Assembly: GCA_023459915.1 (NCBI GenBank)
Contig: JAEWSN010000032.1
Span: 1 to 21,050 of the forward strand
Length of the DNA stretch: 21,050 nucleotides
Reading direction: 5' to 3'
Origin: Bacillota bacterium
GTDB lineage: Bacteria; Bacillota; Clostridia; DSM-8532
The translations under genes and the position numbers were made by a program. The stretch's first letter is position 1. Each line of letters starts with the position of its first letter. This document shows positions 6,734 to 14,121 of the stretch, piece after piece. The notes under the pieces were generated by a model. That model had not been told where the DNA came from and ran no database searches. It saw only the letters and a list, made by a program, of their open reading frames with translations.

Positions 6734-6759
6734 CATCACTTTAACGAAATGAAGTGATG
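6734..6759 (+). promoter_or_regulatory. Inverted repeat in the his operon leader
   Basis: CATCACTT at 6734-6741 and AAGTGATG at 6752-6759 are perfect complements around ten bases. The element lies in the presumed 5' leader, two bases before the ribosome site AGAGGTGA (6761-6768). It could be an operator or an RNA hairpin next to the ribosome site. There is no run of His codons and no T-box sequence, so classical attenuation is not supported. Confidence 0.45.
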
Positions 6760-6771
6760 CAGAGGTGAACC

Positions 6772-8013
6772 ATGATGAAGAAGTGGCATATCTACACACC
6801 GGACGGCGTATCGGACATCCTGTTCGACACCTGCGCGAAAAAGCGGGCCATGGAGGCGGATATCCGCCGCGTGTTCCAGCTGTCGGGATATCGGGAGCTG
6901 GAAACCCCCAGCCTGGAATTCTATGATGTCTACGGCGGGGACAATGCCCTGATTCGCCAGGAGCAGATGTACAAGTTTACGGATGCCCAGGGACGGCTGC
7001 TGGTGCTCAAGCCGGACATGACCATCCCGGTGGCGCGCGTGGCGGCCACCCAGTTTCGCAATCCGGTCTGGCCCATGAAATGCTTCTATATCGGCAACAC
7101 CTTTTCGGCGGACGAACTGGGTGGCGGACGGCAGAACGAGTTCACCCAGGCCGGCATCGAGCTGCTGGGGGTCAACACCCCGGAGGCGGACGCGGAAATC
7201 ATCGCCACGGCGGTACAGGCGGTTCGGGCCACCGGGCTCGAGGAATTCCAGATCGATGTGGGCCAGGTGGAGTTTTTCCGCGGCATCATGGAGGAATCCG
7301 GACTGTTGCCCGAAGAAATCGAGGAAATCCGCGTGCTGACGGATCGGAAGGATTTTGTCGGTGTGGCCGAGCTGGTGGCGCGCCATCGGATGCCCGAAGG
7401 CCTCAAGGCCCTGATTCTGGACATGCCCAAGCTGTTTGGCTCACGGGACATCATCCAGCGTCTGGAAGGGCAGCCCATCGGAGCCCGTGCCACCGCGGCG
7501 CTCGAATCACTGCGAACCGTACTGGAGATTCTGGAGGATCGCGGGATGGGCGCGCATGTGTCCATCGATTTGGGCATGGTGCAGAGCCTCGGATACTACA
7601 CCGGCATTGTTTTTCGCGGGTATACACACGGGGTGGGCTTCCCCATCCTTTCCGGCGGCCGGTACGACAGCCTGGTTTCCCGGTTTGGTATGGATTGTCC
7701 CGCAACCGGGTTCTCCATGGGCGTCAACTTCATCCTGATGGCGCTCGAACGCCAGCAGCGGAGCCGTCAGATGGAACCCGGCGGGGTGCTGGTCACCTAT
7801 GCCGCCGGCGGCAGGACGGCCGCGGCACAGGCCTGTGACCGGTACAGGGCGGCAGGTCTGGTGGCGGAGCTTGACGTGGCAGGCCGGGACATCGGCGCGG
7901 CGGAAGCCTACGCACGGGCCCGCGGGCACCGGCTGCTGGCACTGGCGGACGAGACAGGCATGGTCACGGAGCGTCAGCTGACAGCCTCTGCCGCGAAAGG
8001 AGACAAGTCATGA
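6772..8013 (+). CDS. hisZ: HisZ, regulatory subunit of ATP phosphoribosyltransferase
   Basis: A 413-residue paralogue of histidyl-tRNA synthetase that has lost tRNA charging and instead activates the short HisG for the first step of histidine synthesis. Class II synthetase features remain: an N-terminal PDGVSDILF, a motif-2-like LVLKPDMTIPVARV followed by FYIGNTF, and a motif-3-like GFPILSGGRYDSL with GFSMGVNF. It is shorter at the C-terminus than a true HisS, with no clear anticodon-binding domain. It lies directly before a short hisG and overlaps it by four bases, which decides in favour of HisZ over HisS. Two ATG codons are adjacent (6772, 6775); the second is better spaced from AGAGGTGA at 6761. 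It is the first gene of the his operon. Confidence 0.93.
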   Translation: MMKKWHIYTPDGVSDILFDTCAKKRAMEADIRRVFQLSGYRELETPSLEFYDVYGGDNALIRQEQMYKFTDAQGRLLVLKPDMTIPVARVAATQFRNPVWPMKCFYIGNTFSADELGGGRQNEFTQAGIELLGVNTPEADAEIIATAVQAVRATGLEEFQIDVGQVEFFRGIMEESGLLPEEIEEIRVLTDRKDFVGVAELVARHRMPEGLKALILDMPKLFGSRDIIQRLEGQPIGARATAALESLRTVLEILEDRGMGAHVSIDLGMVQSLGYYTGIVFRGYTHGVGFPILSGGRYDSLVSRFGMDCPATGFSMGVNFILMALERQQRSRQMEPGGVLVTYAAGGRTAAAQACDRYRAAGLVAELDVAGRDIGAAEAYARARGHRLLALADETGMVTERQLTASAAKGDKS

Positions 8014-8648
8014 GGTATCTCACCATCGCGCTCGCCAAGGGCCGTCTGGCCGAAAAAACCGCCGTGTTGCTCGAAGGCGCGGGCATTGACTGTACGGAAC
8101 TGAGATCCGATTCGCGCAAGCTCATCCTCACCGACGAGAAGAACCGGGTGCGGTTTTTCCTGGCAAAGCCGGCGGACGTCCCCACCTATGTGGAATATGG
8201 GGCTGCCGATATCGGTGTGGTGGGCCGGGACACCCTGCTCGAGGAGGGCCGCGATCTGTACGAGGTGCTGAACCTCGGATTCGCGAAATGCCGCATGTGT
8301 GTGGCGGGTCCCAAGGCGCTCGAGGGCCGGATGGATGAGGTGACCATCTCACGGGTGGCCACCAAGTATCCGGAAATCGCGCGGCAGTATTTCCGCCATC
8401 ACCGCCGGGAATCGGTGGAAATCATCAAGCTCAGCGGCTCCATCGAGCTGGCGCCGCTGGTGGGTTTGGCGGATGTGATTGTGGATTTGGTGGAAACCGG
8501 CCGCACGTTGAAGGATAATGGACTGGTGGTGCTCGACGACATCGCGGACATCAGCGCGCGGCTCATCGTCAACCGTGTGTCCATGAAGATGGAGAACGGG
8601 CGCATCGGTGCCCTGATAGAAGGCATCCGCAAACAGCTGCAGGCATGA
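8010..8648 (+). CDS. hisG: ATP phosphoribosyltransferase, short catalytic form
   Basis: This 212-residue enzyme joins ATP and PRPP to give phosphoribosyl-ATP, the first committed step of histidine synthesis. It is the short form, lacking the C-terminal histidine-binding domain, and therefore needs HisZ, encoded just upstream. Features are ALAKGRLAE at the N-terminus, DSRKLIL, YGAADIGVVGRDTLLE, and the PRPP-binding loop VIVDLVETGRTLKDNGL. The ATG overlaps the hisZ stop as ATGA and has AAAGGAGA upstream. As the entry enzyme it is the expected site of feedback inhibition by histidine through the HisZ-HisG complex. Confidence 0.96.
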   Translation: MRYLTIALAKGRLAEKTAVLLEGAGIDCTELRSDSRKLILTDEKNRVRFFLAKPADVPTYVEYGAADIGVVGRDTLLEEGRDLYEVLNLGFAKCRMCVAGPKALEGRMDEVTISRVATKYPEIARQYFRHHRRESVEIIKLSGSIELAPLVGLADVIVDLVETGRTLKDNGLVVLDDIADISARLIVNRVSMKMENGRIGALIEGIRKQLQA

Positions 8649-8694
8649 GGCCGGCGCCCGGAACACGGCGCGGCCCGGGAATGGAGAGGACAAC

Positions 8695-10002
8695 ATGAAG
8701 CGATATGCATCAACCCCGGAACAGCTCAATGAACTGTACCGGATGCTCGAAACCCGCAATCCCTCGGAACGGACGGAAGTGGCGGAGACCGTCCGGAGCA
8801 TTGTCGAAACCGTCCGATCCGGCGGGGATGCCGCGCTGGTGACGTACACAAAAACATTCGACAAGGTTTCGCTGACCGGCATCGAGGTGCCGGCGACCGC
8901 GCTGGACGCCGCCCTGGCCGCGCTGGATCCGGCCCTGCGGCAAACCATGGAACGTGCGGCGGAGAACATCCGCCGGTTCCACAGCCGGCAGCGGCAGAAT
9001 TCCTGGTTCGACACGGCCGCGGACGGCAGCCTGCTGGGCCAGAAGGTCACACCGATGGCCCGTGTGGGCGTGTACGCGCCGGCCGGCACCGCGCCGCTGC
9101 CGTCCACCGTGCTGATGGACGTCATTCCGGCCAAGGTGGCCGGTGTGGCGGAAGTGATCCTGTGCTCCCCACCGGATGAGTCCGGCTCCGTGAATCCCAT
9201 GGTGGCGGCCTGTGCCCGCATCGCCGGGGTGGACCGGGTGTTCGCGATCGGCGGCGCGCAGGCGGTGGCCGCCATGGCCTACGGCACGGAGAGCGTGCCG
9301 CGGGTGGACAAGATTGTGGGCCCCGGCAACATCTTTGTCACCATGGCAAAGAAGCAGGTTTTCGGTGTCTGCGGCATCGACATGATCGCGGGTCCTTCCG
9401 AGGTGCTGGTGTTGGCGGATGAAACAGCCGACCCGGTTTTCATCGCCGCGGATCTGCTCAGCCAGGCCGAGCACGATCTGCTCGCTTCCGCTGTGCTGGT
9501 CACCAACACGGCGGAGCTGGCCGACAAGGTGGCGGCGGAAGTGGAGCGGCAGACGGCATTGCTTCCACGTGCCGACATAGTCCGCCAGTCCCTGGACGCT
9601 TATGGCGCCATCGTGGTCGTGTCGGATCTGGCACAGGGGCTGGACGTCAGCAACCGCATCGCGCCGGAGCACATGGAGGTGCTCACGGCGGATCCCATGG
9701 CGCTGCTGGGCCGCATCCGCAACGCGGGGGCCATCTTCCTGGGCCCCTGGTCGCCGGAACCGCTGGGCGACTATTTTGCCGGCCCCAACCACACCCTGCC
9801 CACCACCGGCACGGCCCGGTTCTTCTCCCCGCTGTCGGTGGATGATTTCGTCAAGAAATCCAGTGTCATCGCCTGTCAGCGGGAAGGGTTCCTGCAGGCC
9901 GCGGAGGATGTGATGCGCTTTGCGTCCGCCGAGGGGCTGGATGCCCACGCCGCGTCCGTCCGGGTCCGTGTGGAGAAGGAAGGGCGGGAGGTGCCGACAT
10001 GA
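8695..10002 (+). CDS. hisD: Histidinol dehydrogenase
   Basis: This 435-residue, zinc-dependent enzyme oxidises histidinol to histidine in two NAD-dependent steps, the end of the pathway. Recognisable blocks are RVGVYAPAGTAPLPSTVLM, the signature IDMIAGPSEVLVLADE, SQAEHDLLASAVLVT with metal-site Gln and His, the catalytic pair in NRIAPEHMEV, and GPNHTLPTTGTARF. Length and motif order are normal for HisD. The start at 8695 has GGAGAGGA upstream and lies 46 bases after hisG, the second longest gap in the front half of the operon. Its end overlaps hisC as ATGA. Confidence 0.97.
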   Translation: MKRYASTPEQLNELYRMLETRNPSERTEVAETVRSIVETVRSGGDAALVTYTKTFDKVSLTGIEVPATALDAALAALDPALRQTMERAAENIRRFHSRQRQNSWFDTAADGSLLGQKVTPMARVGVYAPAGTAPLPSTVLMDVIPAKVAGVAEVILCSPPDESGSVNPMVAACARIAGVDRVFAIGGAQAVAAMAYGTESVPRVDKIVGPGNIFVTMAKKQVFGVCGIDMIAGPSEVLVLADETADPVFIAADLLSQAEHDLLASAVLVTNTAELADKVAAEVERQTALLPRADIVRQSLDAYGAIVVVSDLAQGLDVSNRIAPEHMEVLTADPMALLGRIRNAGAIFLGPWSPEPLGDYFAGPNHTLPTTGTARFFSPLSVDDFVKKSSVIACQREGFLQAAEDVMRFASAEGLDAHAASVRVRVEKEGREVPT

Positions 10003-11060
10003 GCCGTTTCTGGAGTGACACCACCCGCGGCCTCACCCCCTATGTGCCCGGCGAGCAGCCGCGGGATCGCCGGTTCATCAAACTCAATACCAACGAGAAT
10101 CCCTATCCGCCTTCCCCGGCGGTGGAACGCGTGATTCGCGGCATGTCAGGGGATACGGTGAAGCTGTATCCGGATGCGCAGGCGGTGGCCCTGCGGGCGG
10201 AAATCGGCCGGTTCTACGGCGTGGATCCCGCGTGCGTGTTCGTGGGCAACGGTTCGGACGAAGTGCTGGCGTTTGTGTTTCAGGCTTTCTTCGGCCGGGA
10301 GGATCGCGTCGCGTTCCCCGATATCACCTACAGCTTCTATCCTGTCTACGCACGGCTGTACGACATCCCCGCCATCACCGTGCCGCTGGCGGACGATTGG
10401 TCTGTCGACTTCTCGCAGTACCCGGACGGGCTCAAGGGCATTGTGGTCGCCAATCCCAACGCGCCCACGGGCATGGCGCTGCCGGCGCGGACACTGCTGG
10501 AATTGGCCGACGCCAGGCCGGACACCCTGATTGTGGTGGACGAGGCGTATGCCGATTACGGCGGGGAGTCTGTCATCCCGAGCACGCGGGAACGCGAGAA
10601 CCTGCTGGTGGTCAAAACCATGTCCAAGTCCCGCGCCTTTGCCGGCATGCGGGTGGGCTACGCCATTGGGAACCCGTCGCTCATCGAGGGCATTGTGCGG
10701 GTGAAGGATTCCTTCAATTCCTACCCGCTCGATGTCATTGCCCAGCAGGTGGCCACCGCTTCTTTCCAGGATCGGGAGTATTTCCACGCCAGGCGCGACC
10801 AGGTGGTGGCCACACGAAACCGGTTCGTGGCGGCGTTGCGCGCCTCCGGCATCCGGGTGCTCGAATCCCGCGCGAACTTCGTGTTTGCGTCCGTGCCAGG
10901 TGTGAACGGCGGCGCGGTGCTGCGATATCTGCGCGACAACGGCATCCTGGTCCGCCACTTCGACATGCCGCGGCTCACGGACTGGGTGCGCATTTCCATG
11001 GGCACGGACGAGGAGATGGAAAAGGTGGCCGAACTGCTGGCCGCGCTGGCTGCCAAATGA
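9999..11060 (+). CDS. hisC: Histidinol-phosphate aminotransferase
   Basis: A 353-residue PLP-dependent class I/II aminotransferase that converts imidazole acetol phosphate to histidinol phosphate using glutamate. Family features are IKLNTNENPYPP near the N-terminus, VFVGNGSDEVL for cofactor phosphate binding, VVANPNAPTGM, VVDEAYADY, and the Schiff-base lysine K210 in TMSKSRAFAGMRVGY. It begins four bases inside hisD (ATGA). Position within the his operon distinguishes it from related aromatic aminotransferases. Confidence 0.95.
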   Translation: MSRFWSDTTRGLTPYVPGEQPRDRRFIKLNTNENPYPPSPAVERVIRGMSGDTVKLYPDAQAVALRAEIGRFYGVDPACVFVGNGSDEVLAFVFQAFFGREDRVAFPDITYSFYPVYARLYDIPAITVPLADDWSVDFSQYPDGLKGIVVANPNAPTGMALPARTLLELADARPDTLIVVDEAYADYGGESVIPSTRERENLLVVKTMSKSRAFAGMRVGYAIGNPSLIEGIVRVKDSFNSYPLDVIAQQVATASFQDREYFHARRDQVVATRNRFVAALRASGIRVLESRANFVFASVPGVNGGAVLRYLRDNGILVRHFDMPRLTDWVRISMGTDEEMEKVAELLAALAAK

Positions 11061-11074
11061 GGCGTCGGATCGGC

Positions 11075-11080
11075 TATAAT
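11075..11080 (+). promoter_or_regulatory. Possible internal -10 box before hisB
   Basis: A perfect TATAAT lies in the 53-base gap between hisC and hisB, the longest gap in the front half of the operon. No good -35 box is found at the right distance, so this is a weak candidate for an internal promoter serving hisB, purC and hisHAF. Confidence 0.25.
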
Positions 11081-11113
11081 GTTGCTGTATATCGGCAAAC
11101 AGGAGGAGCTTTC

Positions 11114-11701
11114 ATGGCGAGACAGGCGGAAATCACCCGTGCCACAAGGGAGACGGAGATTCGGCTGACACTGGATCTCGATGGCGCAGGCCTCACGGAT
11201 ATCCGGACCGGCATCGGGTTTCTGGACCACATGCTCACGCTGCTGGCCGTCCACGGCGGCATGGACTTGTCGGTTTCCTGCGAGGGAGACCTTGAGGTGG
11301 ACAGCCACCACACCACAGAGGACATCGGCATCGTGCTGGGGCAGGCGCTGTGTGCCGCGCTGGGCGACAGGGCCGGCATCGGGCGGTATGGTACGGCCTT
11401 TGTTCCGATGGACGAAACATTGGTGCGGGTGTGCCTCGATCTCAGCAACCGGCCGTATCTGGCCACCGAATTGCCCTTTACGGTGGACCGGCTCGGCACG
11501 CTCGACACGGAAATGATTGTGGAATTCTTCCGCGCGGTCAGTGTGCATGGTGGGATCACGCTGCACATCGACTGTTTGCGGGGCGTGAACAACCATCACA
11601 AGGCGGAGGCCGCGTTCAAGGCGTTTGGCCGGGCGTTGCGCGAGGCCGTGACAATCGATCCGAACCGGAAAGGGGTGCTCTCCTCGAAGGGGACGCTATA
11701 G
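11114..11701 (+). CDS. hisB: Imidazoleglycerol-phosphate dehydratase
   Basis: A 195-residue, single-function IGPD that removes water from imidazole glycerol phosphate to give imidazole acetol phosphate. The metal-binding motifs are GIGFLDHMLTLLAVHGG, DSHHTTEDIGI, VHGG and GVNNHHKAEAAFKA, all in the expected order. There is no histidinol phosphatase domain, unlike the fused enterobacterial HisB, and no separate phosphatase gene is visible in this operon. The ATG at 11114 has AGGAGGAGC upstream; the frame is open for much longer upstream, but only as a shadow of hisC. It ends in TAG immediately before a small tandem repeat. Confidence 0.96.
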   Translation: MARQAEITRATRETEIRLTLDLDGAGLTDIRTGIGFLDHMLTLLAVHGGMDLSVSCEGDLEVDSHHTTEDIGIVLGQALCAALGDRAGIGRYGTAFVPMDETLVRVCLDLSNRPYLATELPFTVDRLGTLDTEMIVEFFRAVSVHGGITLHIDCLRGVNNHHKAEAAFKAFGRALREAVTIDPNRKGVLSSKGTL

Positions 11702-11723
11702 ACCGGCACAGGGCAAACGCGTT

Positions 11724-11783
11724 GTGACAGACACCGATGTGACAGACACCGAGGCGACAGACACCGTCGTGATAGGACAGGGA
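11724..11783 (+). repeat. 15-base tandem repeat between hisB and purC
   Basis: Three consecutive 15-base units, GTGACAGACACCGAT, GTGACAGACACCGAG and GCGACAGACACCGTC (11724-11768), are followed by a decayed fourth, GTGATAGGACAGGGA (11769-11783). The last one runs into the purC ribosome site. The gap has no other feature. The array may be a polymerase-slippage product; a role in spacing or regulating purC is possible but unproven. Confidence 0.85.
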
Positions 11784-11794
11784 GGGAACCCGCG

Positions 11795-12682
11795 ATGCTC
11801 ATCAAGGACACGAATTTCATCAAGCTGCCCGTTTTTGTCAAAGGCAAGGTACGCGATGTCTATGAAGTCGGCGACGACAAGCTGCTCATGATCGTCACCG
11901 ATCGCATTTCCGCGTTCGACGTGGTGTTCAACGAGCTGATCCCGAACAAGGGAAAGGTGCTCAACAGCATTTCCGCGTTCTGGTTCGACTACTGCAGCGA
12001 CATCATCGGCAACCATGTCATCACCACCGATGTCTCGGAATACCCCATGGGACTGTCGAAGTTCAGGGACGAGCTCGAAGGTCGTTCCATGCTGGTGCAC
12101 CGGGTGAAGATGATTCCGGCCGAATGCATCGTGCGCGGCTATCTGGAAGGCTCCGGGCTCAAGGATTACCGGGCCACCGGTGAGGTGTGCGGCATCCCGC
12201 TGCCGGCCGGCCTGCGCCAGGCGGATCGGTTGCCCGAACCGCTGTTCACCCCGTCCACGAAAGCGGATGAGGGGCATGACCAGAATGTCAGCTACGACTA
12301 TGTGAAGGATCAGATTGGGGAGGCCCTGGCGGCGGAACTCAAGGAGAAAACACTGGCGCTCTACAAAAAGGCTGCGGCCTATGCGGAAACCCGCGGCATC
12401 CTGCTGGCCGACACGAAATTCGAGTTCGGCATGCTCAACGGAAAAATGGTCATCGCGGATGAGATGTTCACACCGGACTCCTCGCGCTTCTGGGAACTGG
12501 CCGACTACGCGCCGGGTCGCGCGCAAAAGAGCTTCGACAAGCAGTATCTGCGCGAATACCTTGAAACACTCGACTGGGACAAACAGTACCCCGCGCCGCC
12601 GCTGCCCGCGGATGTCATCGAAAAGACGGCCGCGAAGTATGTGGAGGCCTACGAGCGGCTCACCGGAAAGACCTTTGCGTGA
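11795..12682 (+). CDS. purC: Phosphoribosylaminoimidazole-succinocarboxamide (SAICAR) synthase
   Basis: This 295-residue enzyme of purine synthesis joins aspartate to CAIR using ATP. Motifs are FVKGKVRDVYEVGDD at the N-terminus, TDRISAFDVVFNELIPNKG, AECIVRGYLEGSGLKDY, and FTPSTKADEGHDQNVS. Length matches the longer PurC form (about 290-300 residues) rather than the shorter form of about 240. GGGAGGG lies upstream of the ATG. No other purine gene is in the window. Its placement inside the his operon makes biochemical sense, because HisF/HisH release AICAR, which is the purine intermediate two steps after the PurC product. A 93-base gap with a tandem repeat and a 74-base gap with palindromes flank it, as if it had been inserted. 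Confidence 0.95.
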   Translation: MLIKDTNFIKLPVFVKGKVRDVYEVGDDKLLMIVTDRISAFDVVFNELIPNKGKVLNSISAFWFDYCSDIIGNHVITTDVSEYPMGLSKFRDELEGRSMLVHRVKMIPAECIVRGYLEGSGLKDYRATGEVCGIPLPAGLRQADRLPEPLFTPSTKADEGHDQNVSYDYVKDQIGEALAAELKEKTLALYKKAAAYAETRGILLADTKFEFGMLNGKMVIADEMFTPDSSRFWELADYAPGRAQKSFDKQYLREYLETLDWDKQYPAPPLPADVIEKTAAKYVEAYERLTGKTFA

Positions 12683-12691
12683 GCAGCGGCC

Positions 12692-12743
12692 GCAATGGGG
12701 TCAGCCCCCACTTCATCGCAATGGGGTCAGACCCCACTTCATC
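12692..12743 (+). repeat. Tandem pair of 26-base units carrying the GGGGTCAGACCCC palindrome
   Basis: Units 12692-12717 and 12718-12743 are adjacent and differ at one base. Each reads GCAATGGGGTCAG, then C or A, then CCCCACTTCATC. The second holds the perfect palindrome GGGGTCAGACCCC and the first a one-base variant. They fill almost all of the gap between the purC stop and the hisH ribosome site. This is the only place in the window where copies lie in direct tandem with shared flanks. Confidence 0.9.
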
Positions 12744-12756
12744 ACAAGGAGACAGC

Positions 12757-13404
12757 ATGATTGCCATCATTGATTATGAGGCCGGAAATGTCCGCAGCGT
12801 GCAGAAGGCGTTCGAGTTCATCGGCGCCGACATCCTGTTGACGGATGATCCGGAGAAAATTCTCACCGCCGACGGCGTGGTGCTGCCCGGCGTGGGCGCG
12901 TACCGCGACTGCATGGACAGCCTGGGCCGCAAGCGGCTGCAGGATGTGGCGCGGCAGGCGGTGTTGTCCGGAAAGCCCTTTCTGGGCATCTGCCTGGGGT
13001 TCCAGATGCTGTTCGACAGCAGCGAGGAACACGCGGACGCCGATGGAAAGGACGTGCCGGGGCTGGGGCTGTTTCGTGGGCGGGTGCGCAAGCTTGTGCT
13101 TCCCGACCGCCTCAAGGTGCCGCATATGGGCTGGAATGCCCTTGAGATGACCGATTGTGGGGGCCACGGCAGGAGCCCGCTGTTTGATGGGCTCGCAGAC
13201 GGAACCTTTGTATATTTTGTCCACTCCTTTTATGTGGAGGCCGCGGATGCCGGCATGGTGTCCGCCCGGACGACGTACGGCCACCCATTTGATGTGGCGC
13301 TGTCGGTGGGCAAGGTGTTCGGCACCCAATTCCATCCCGAAAAAAGCGGCGAGGCCGGTCTGGCCATGCTCCGGAATTTTATGAAGGTGGTGCAGTCGGC
13401 ATGA
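12757..13404 (+). CDS. hisH: Imidazole glycerol phosphate synthase, glutaminase subunit
   Basis: This 215-residue class I glutamine amidotransferase supplies ammonia to HisF. The triad is visible: nucleophile C79 in GICLGFQM, and H193 and E195 in TQFHPEKSG. VLPGVGAYRDCM and HMGWNAL are further family blocks. The ATG at 12757 is chosen because AAGGAG lies five bases upstream and the protein then starts MIAIIDYEAGN as in other HisH. The frame is also open back to a GTG that overlaps the purC stop, but that 26-residue stretch is encoded by the palindromic tandem repeat and is unlikely to be translated. The gene ends as ATGA with hisA. Confidence 0.96.
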   Translation: MIAIIDYEAGNVRSVQKAFEFIGADILLTDDPEKILTADGVVLPGVGAYRDCMDSLGRKRLQDVARQAVLSGKPFLGICLGFQMLFDSSEEHADADGKDVPGLGLFRGRVRKLVLPDRLKVPHMGWNALEMTDCGGHGRSPLFDGLADGTFVYFVHSFYVEAADAGMVSARTTYGHPFDVALSVGKVFGTQFHPEKSGEAGLAMLRNFMKVVQSA

Positions 13405-14120
13405 AATTGTATCCCGCGGTGGACATCAAGGACGGAAAATGTGTGCGCCTTTTGCAGGGCCGCTTCGACGCCATCACGGCGTACGGGGACGATCCGGTGG
13501 CCATGGCCGTGAAGTGGGCGGAAATGGGGGCCCAAGCCCTGCATGTGGTGGATCTCGATGGCGCGCGCTCGGGAACCGCCGGCAACCGCCGGCAGATTCT
13601 GGCCATGGCGCGCGCGGTCTCCATTCCGGTACAGACCGGTGGTGGCGTCAGAACCCTGGAGGACGTGGAGGAATTGCTGTCCGGCGGCCTGGCCCGTGTC
13701 ATCCTCGGCACGTCGGCGGTGCGCAGGCCGGAGATGGTCCGCGCCGCACTGAAGGCGTATGGGGAACGGATTATCATCGGCATTGACGCCAAGGATGGCT
13801 TTGTGGCCGTGGAGGGCTGGGAGTCCGGCAGTGATCGCGAGGCCGTTGCCTTCGCGCGTGAAATGGCGGCGCTGGGGGCAAGGACTGTCATCTATACCGA
13901 CATCGCGACCGATGGCACCCTGGCGGGGCCGAATGTGCCCGCCATGCGGGAAATGGTGGAGAAGTCCGGCATGGACGTGATTGCGTCCGGCGGAGTGGGC
14001 AGCATCGCCGACCTGCTGGCGCTGCGGGATGCCGGCGCCGCGGGCGCCATCACGGGCAAGGCCATCTACACCGGCGCCATCGATCTCAGGGCGGCGCTCC
14101 TGGCGCTCAAGGAGGACTGA
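13401..14120 (+). CDS. hisA: ProFAR isomerase
   Basis: A 239-residue TIM-barrel enzyme that opens the ribose ring of ProFAR to give PRFAR, the HisF substrate. The two catalytic aspartates are D8 (KLYPAVDIKDGKCVRL) and D129 (IIIGIDAKDG). Phosphate-binding loops TGGGVRTLEDVEELL and IASGGVGSIADL mark the two half-barrels. The start overlaps the hisH stop as ATGA. VAVEGWES after D129 is typical of HisA rather than bifunctional PriA, but dual use in tryptophan synthesis cannot be excluded from sequence alone. Confidence 0.96.
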   Translation: MKLYPAVDIKDGKCVRLLQGRFDAITAYGDDPVAMAVKWAEMGAQALHVVDLDGARSGTAGNRRQILAMARAVSIPVQTGGGVRTLEDVEELLSGGLARVILGTSAVRRPEMVRAALKAYGERIIIGIDAKDGFVAVEGWESGSDREAVAFAREMAALGARTVIYTDIATDGTLAGPNVPAMREMVEKSGMDVIASGGVGSIADLLALRDAGAAGAITGKAIYTGAIDLRAALLALKED

Positions 14121-14121
14121 C

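Noticed and set aside
6718..6771. Histidine attenuator or T-box in the his leader
   Set aside because: There is no leader peptide with a run of His codons, no T-box consensus and no terminator stem with a T-run in the short leader.
7168..7184. GGGGTCAACACCCC-like stretch in hisZ as another palindrome copy
   Set aside because: It does not match the 13-mer core, and it encodes the ordinary HisZ segment LLGVNTPEAD.
8710..9948. Minus-strand 412-codon frame opposite hisD, and similar ones opposite hisC, hisB and hisF
   Set aside because: All lie antisense to well-conserved his genes, have His/Gln/Arg-rich low-information sequence and no initiation signals.
12679..12756. Upstream GTG start for hisH giving 26 extra residues
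   Set aside because: The extension is encoded by the tandem repeat, while AAGGAG sits correctly before the ATG at 12757 where HisH homology begins.
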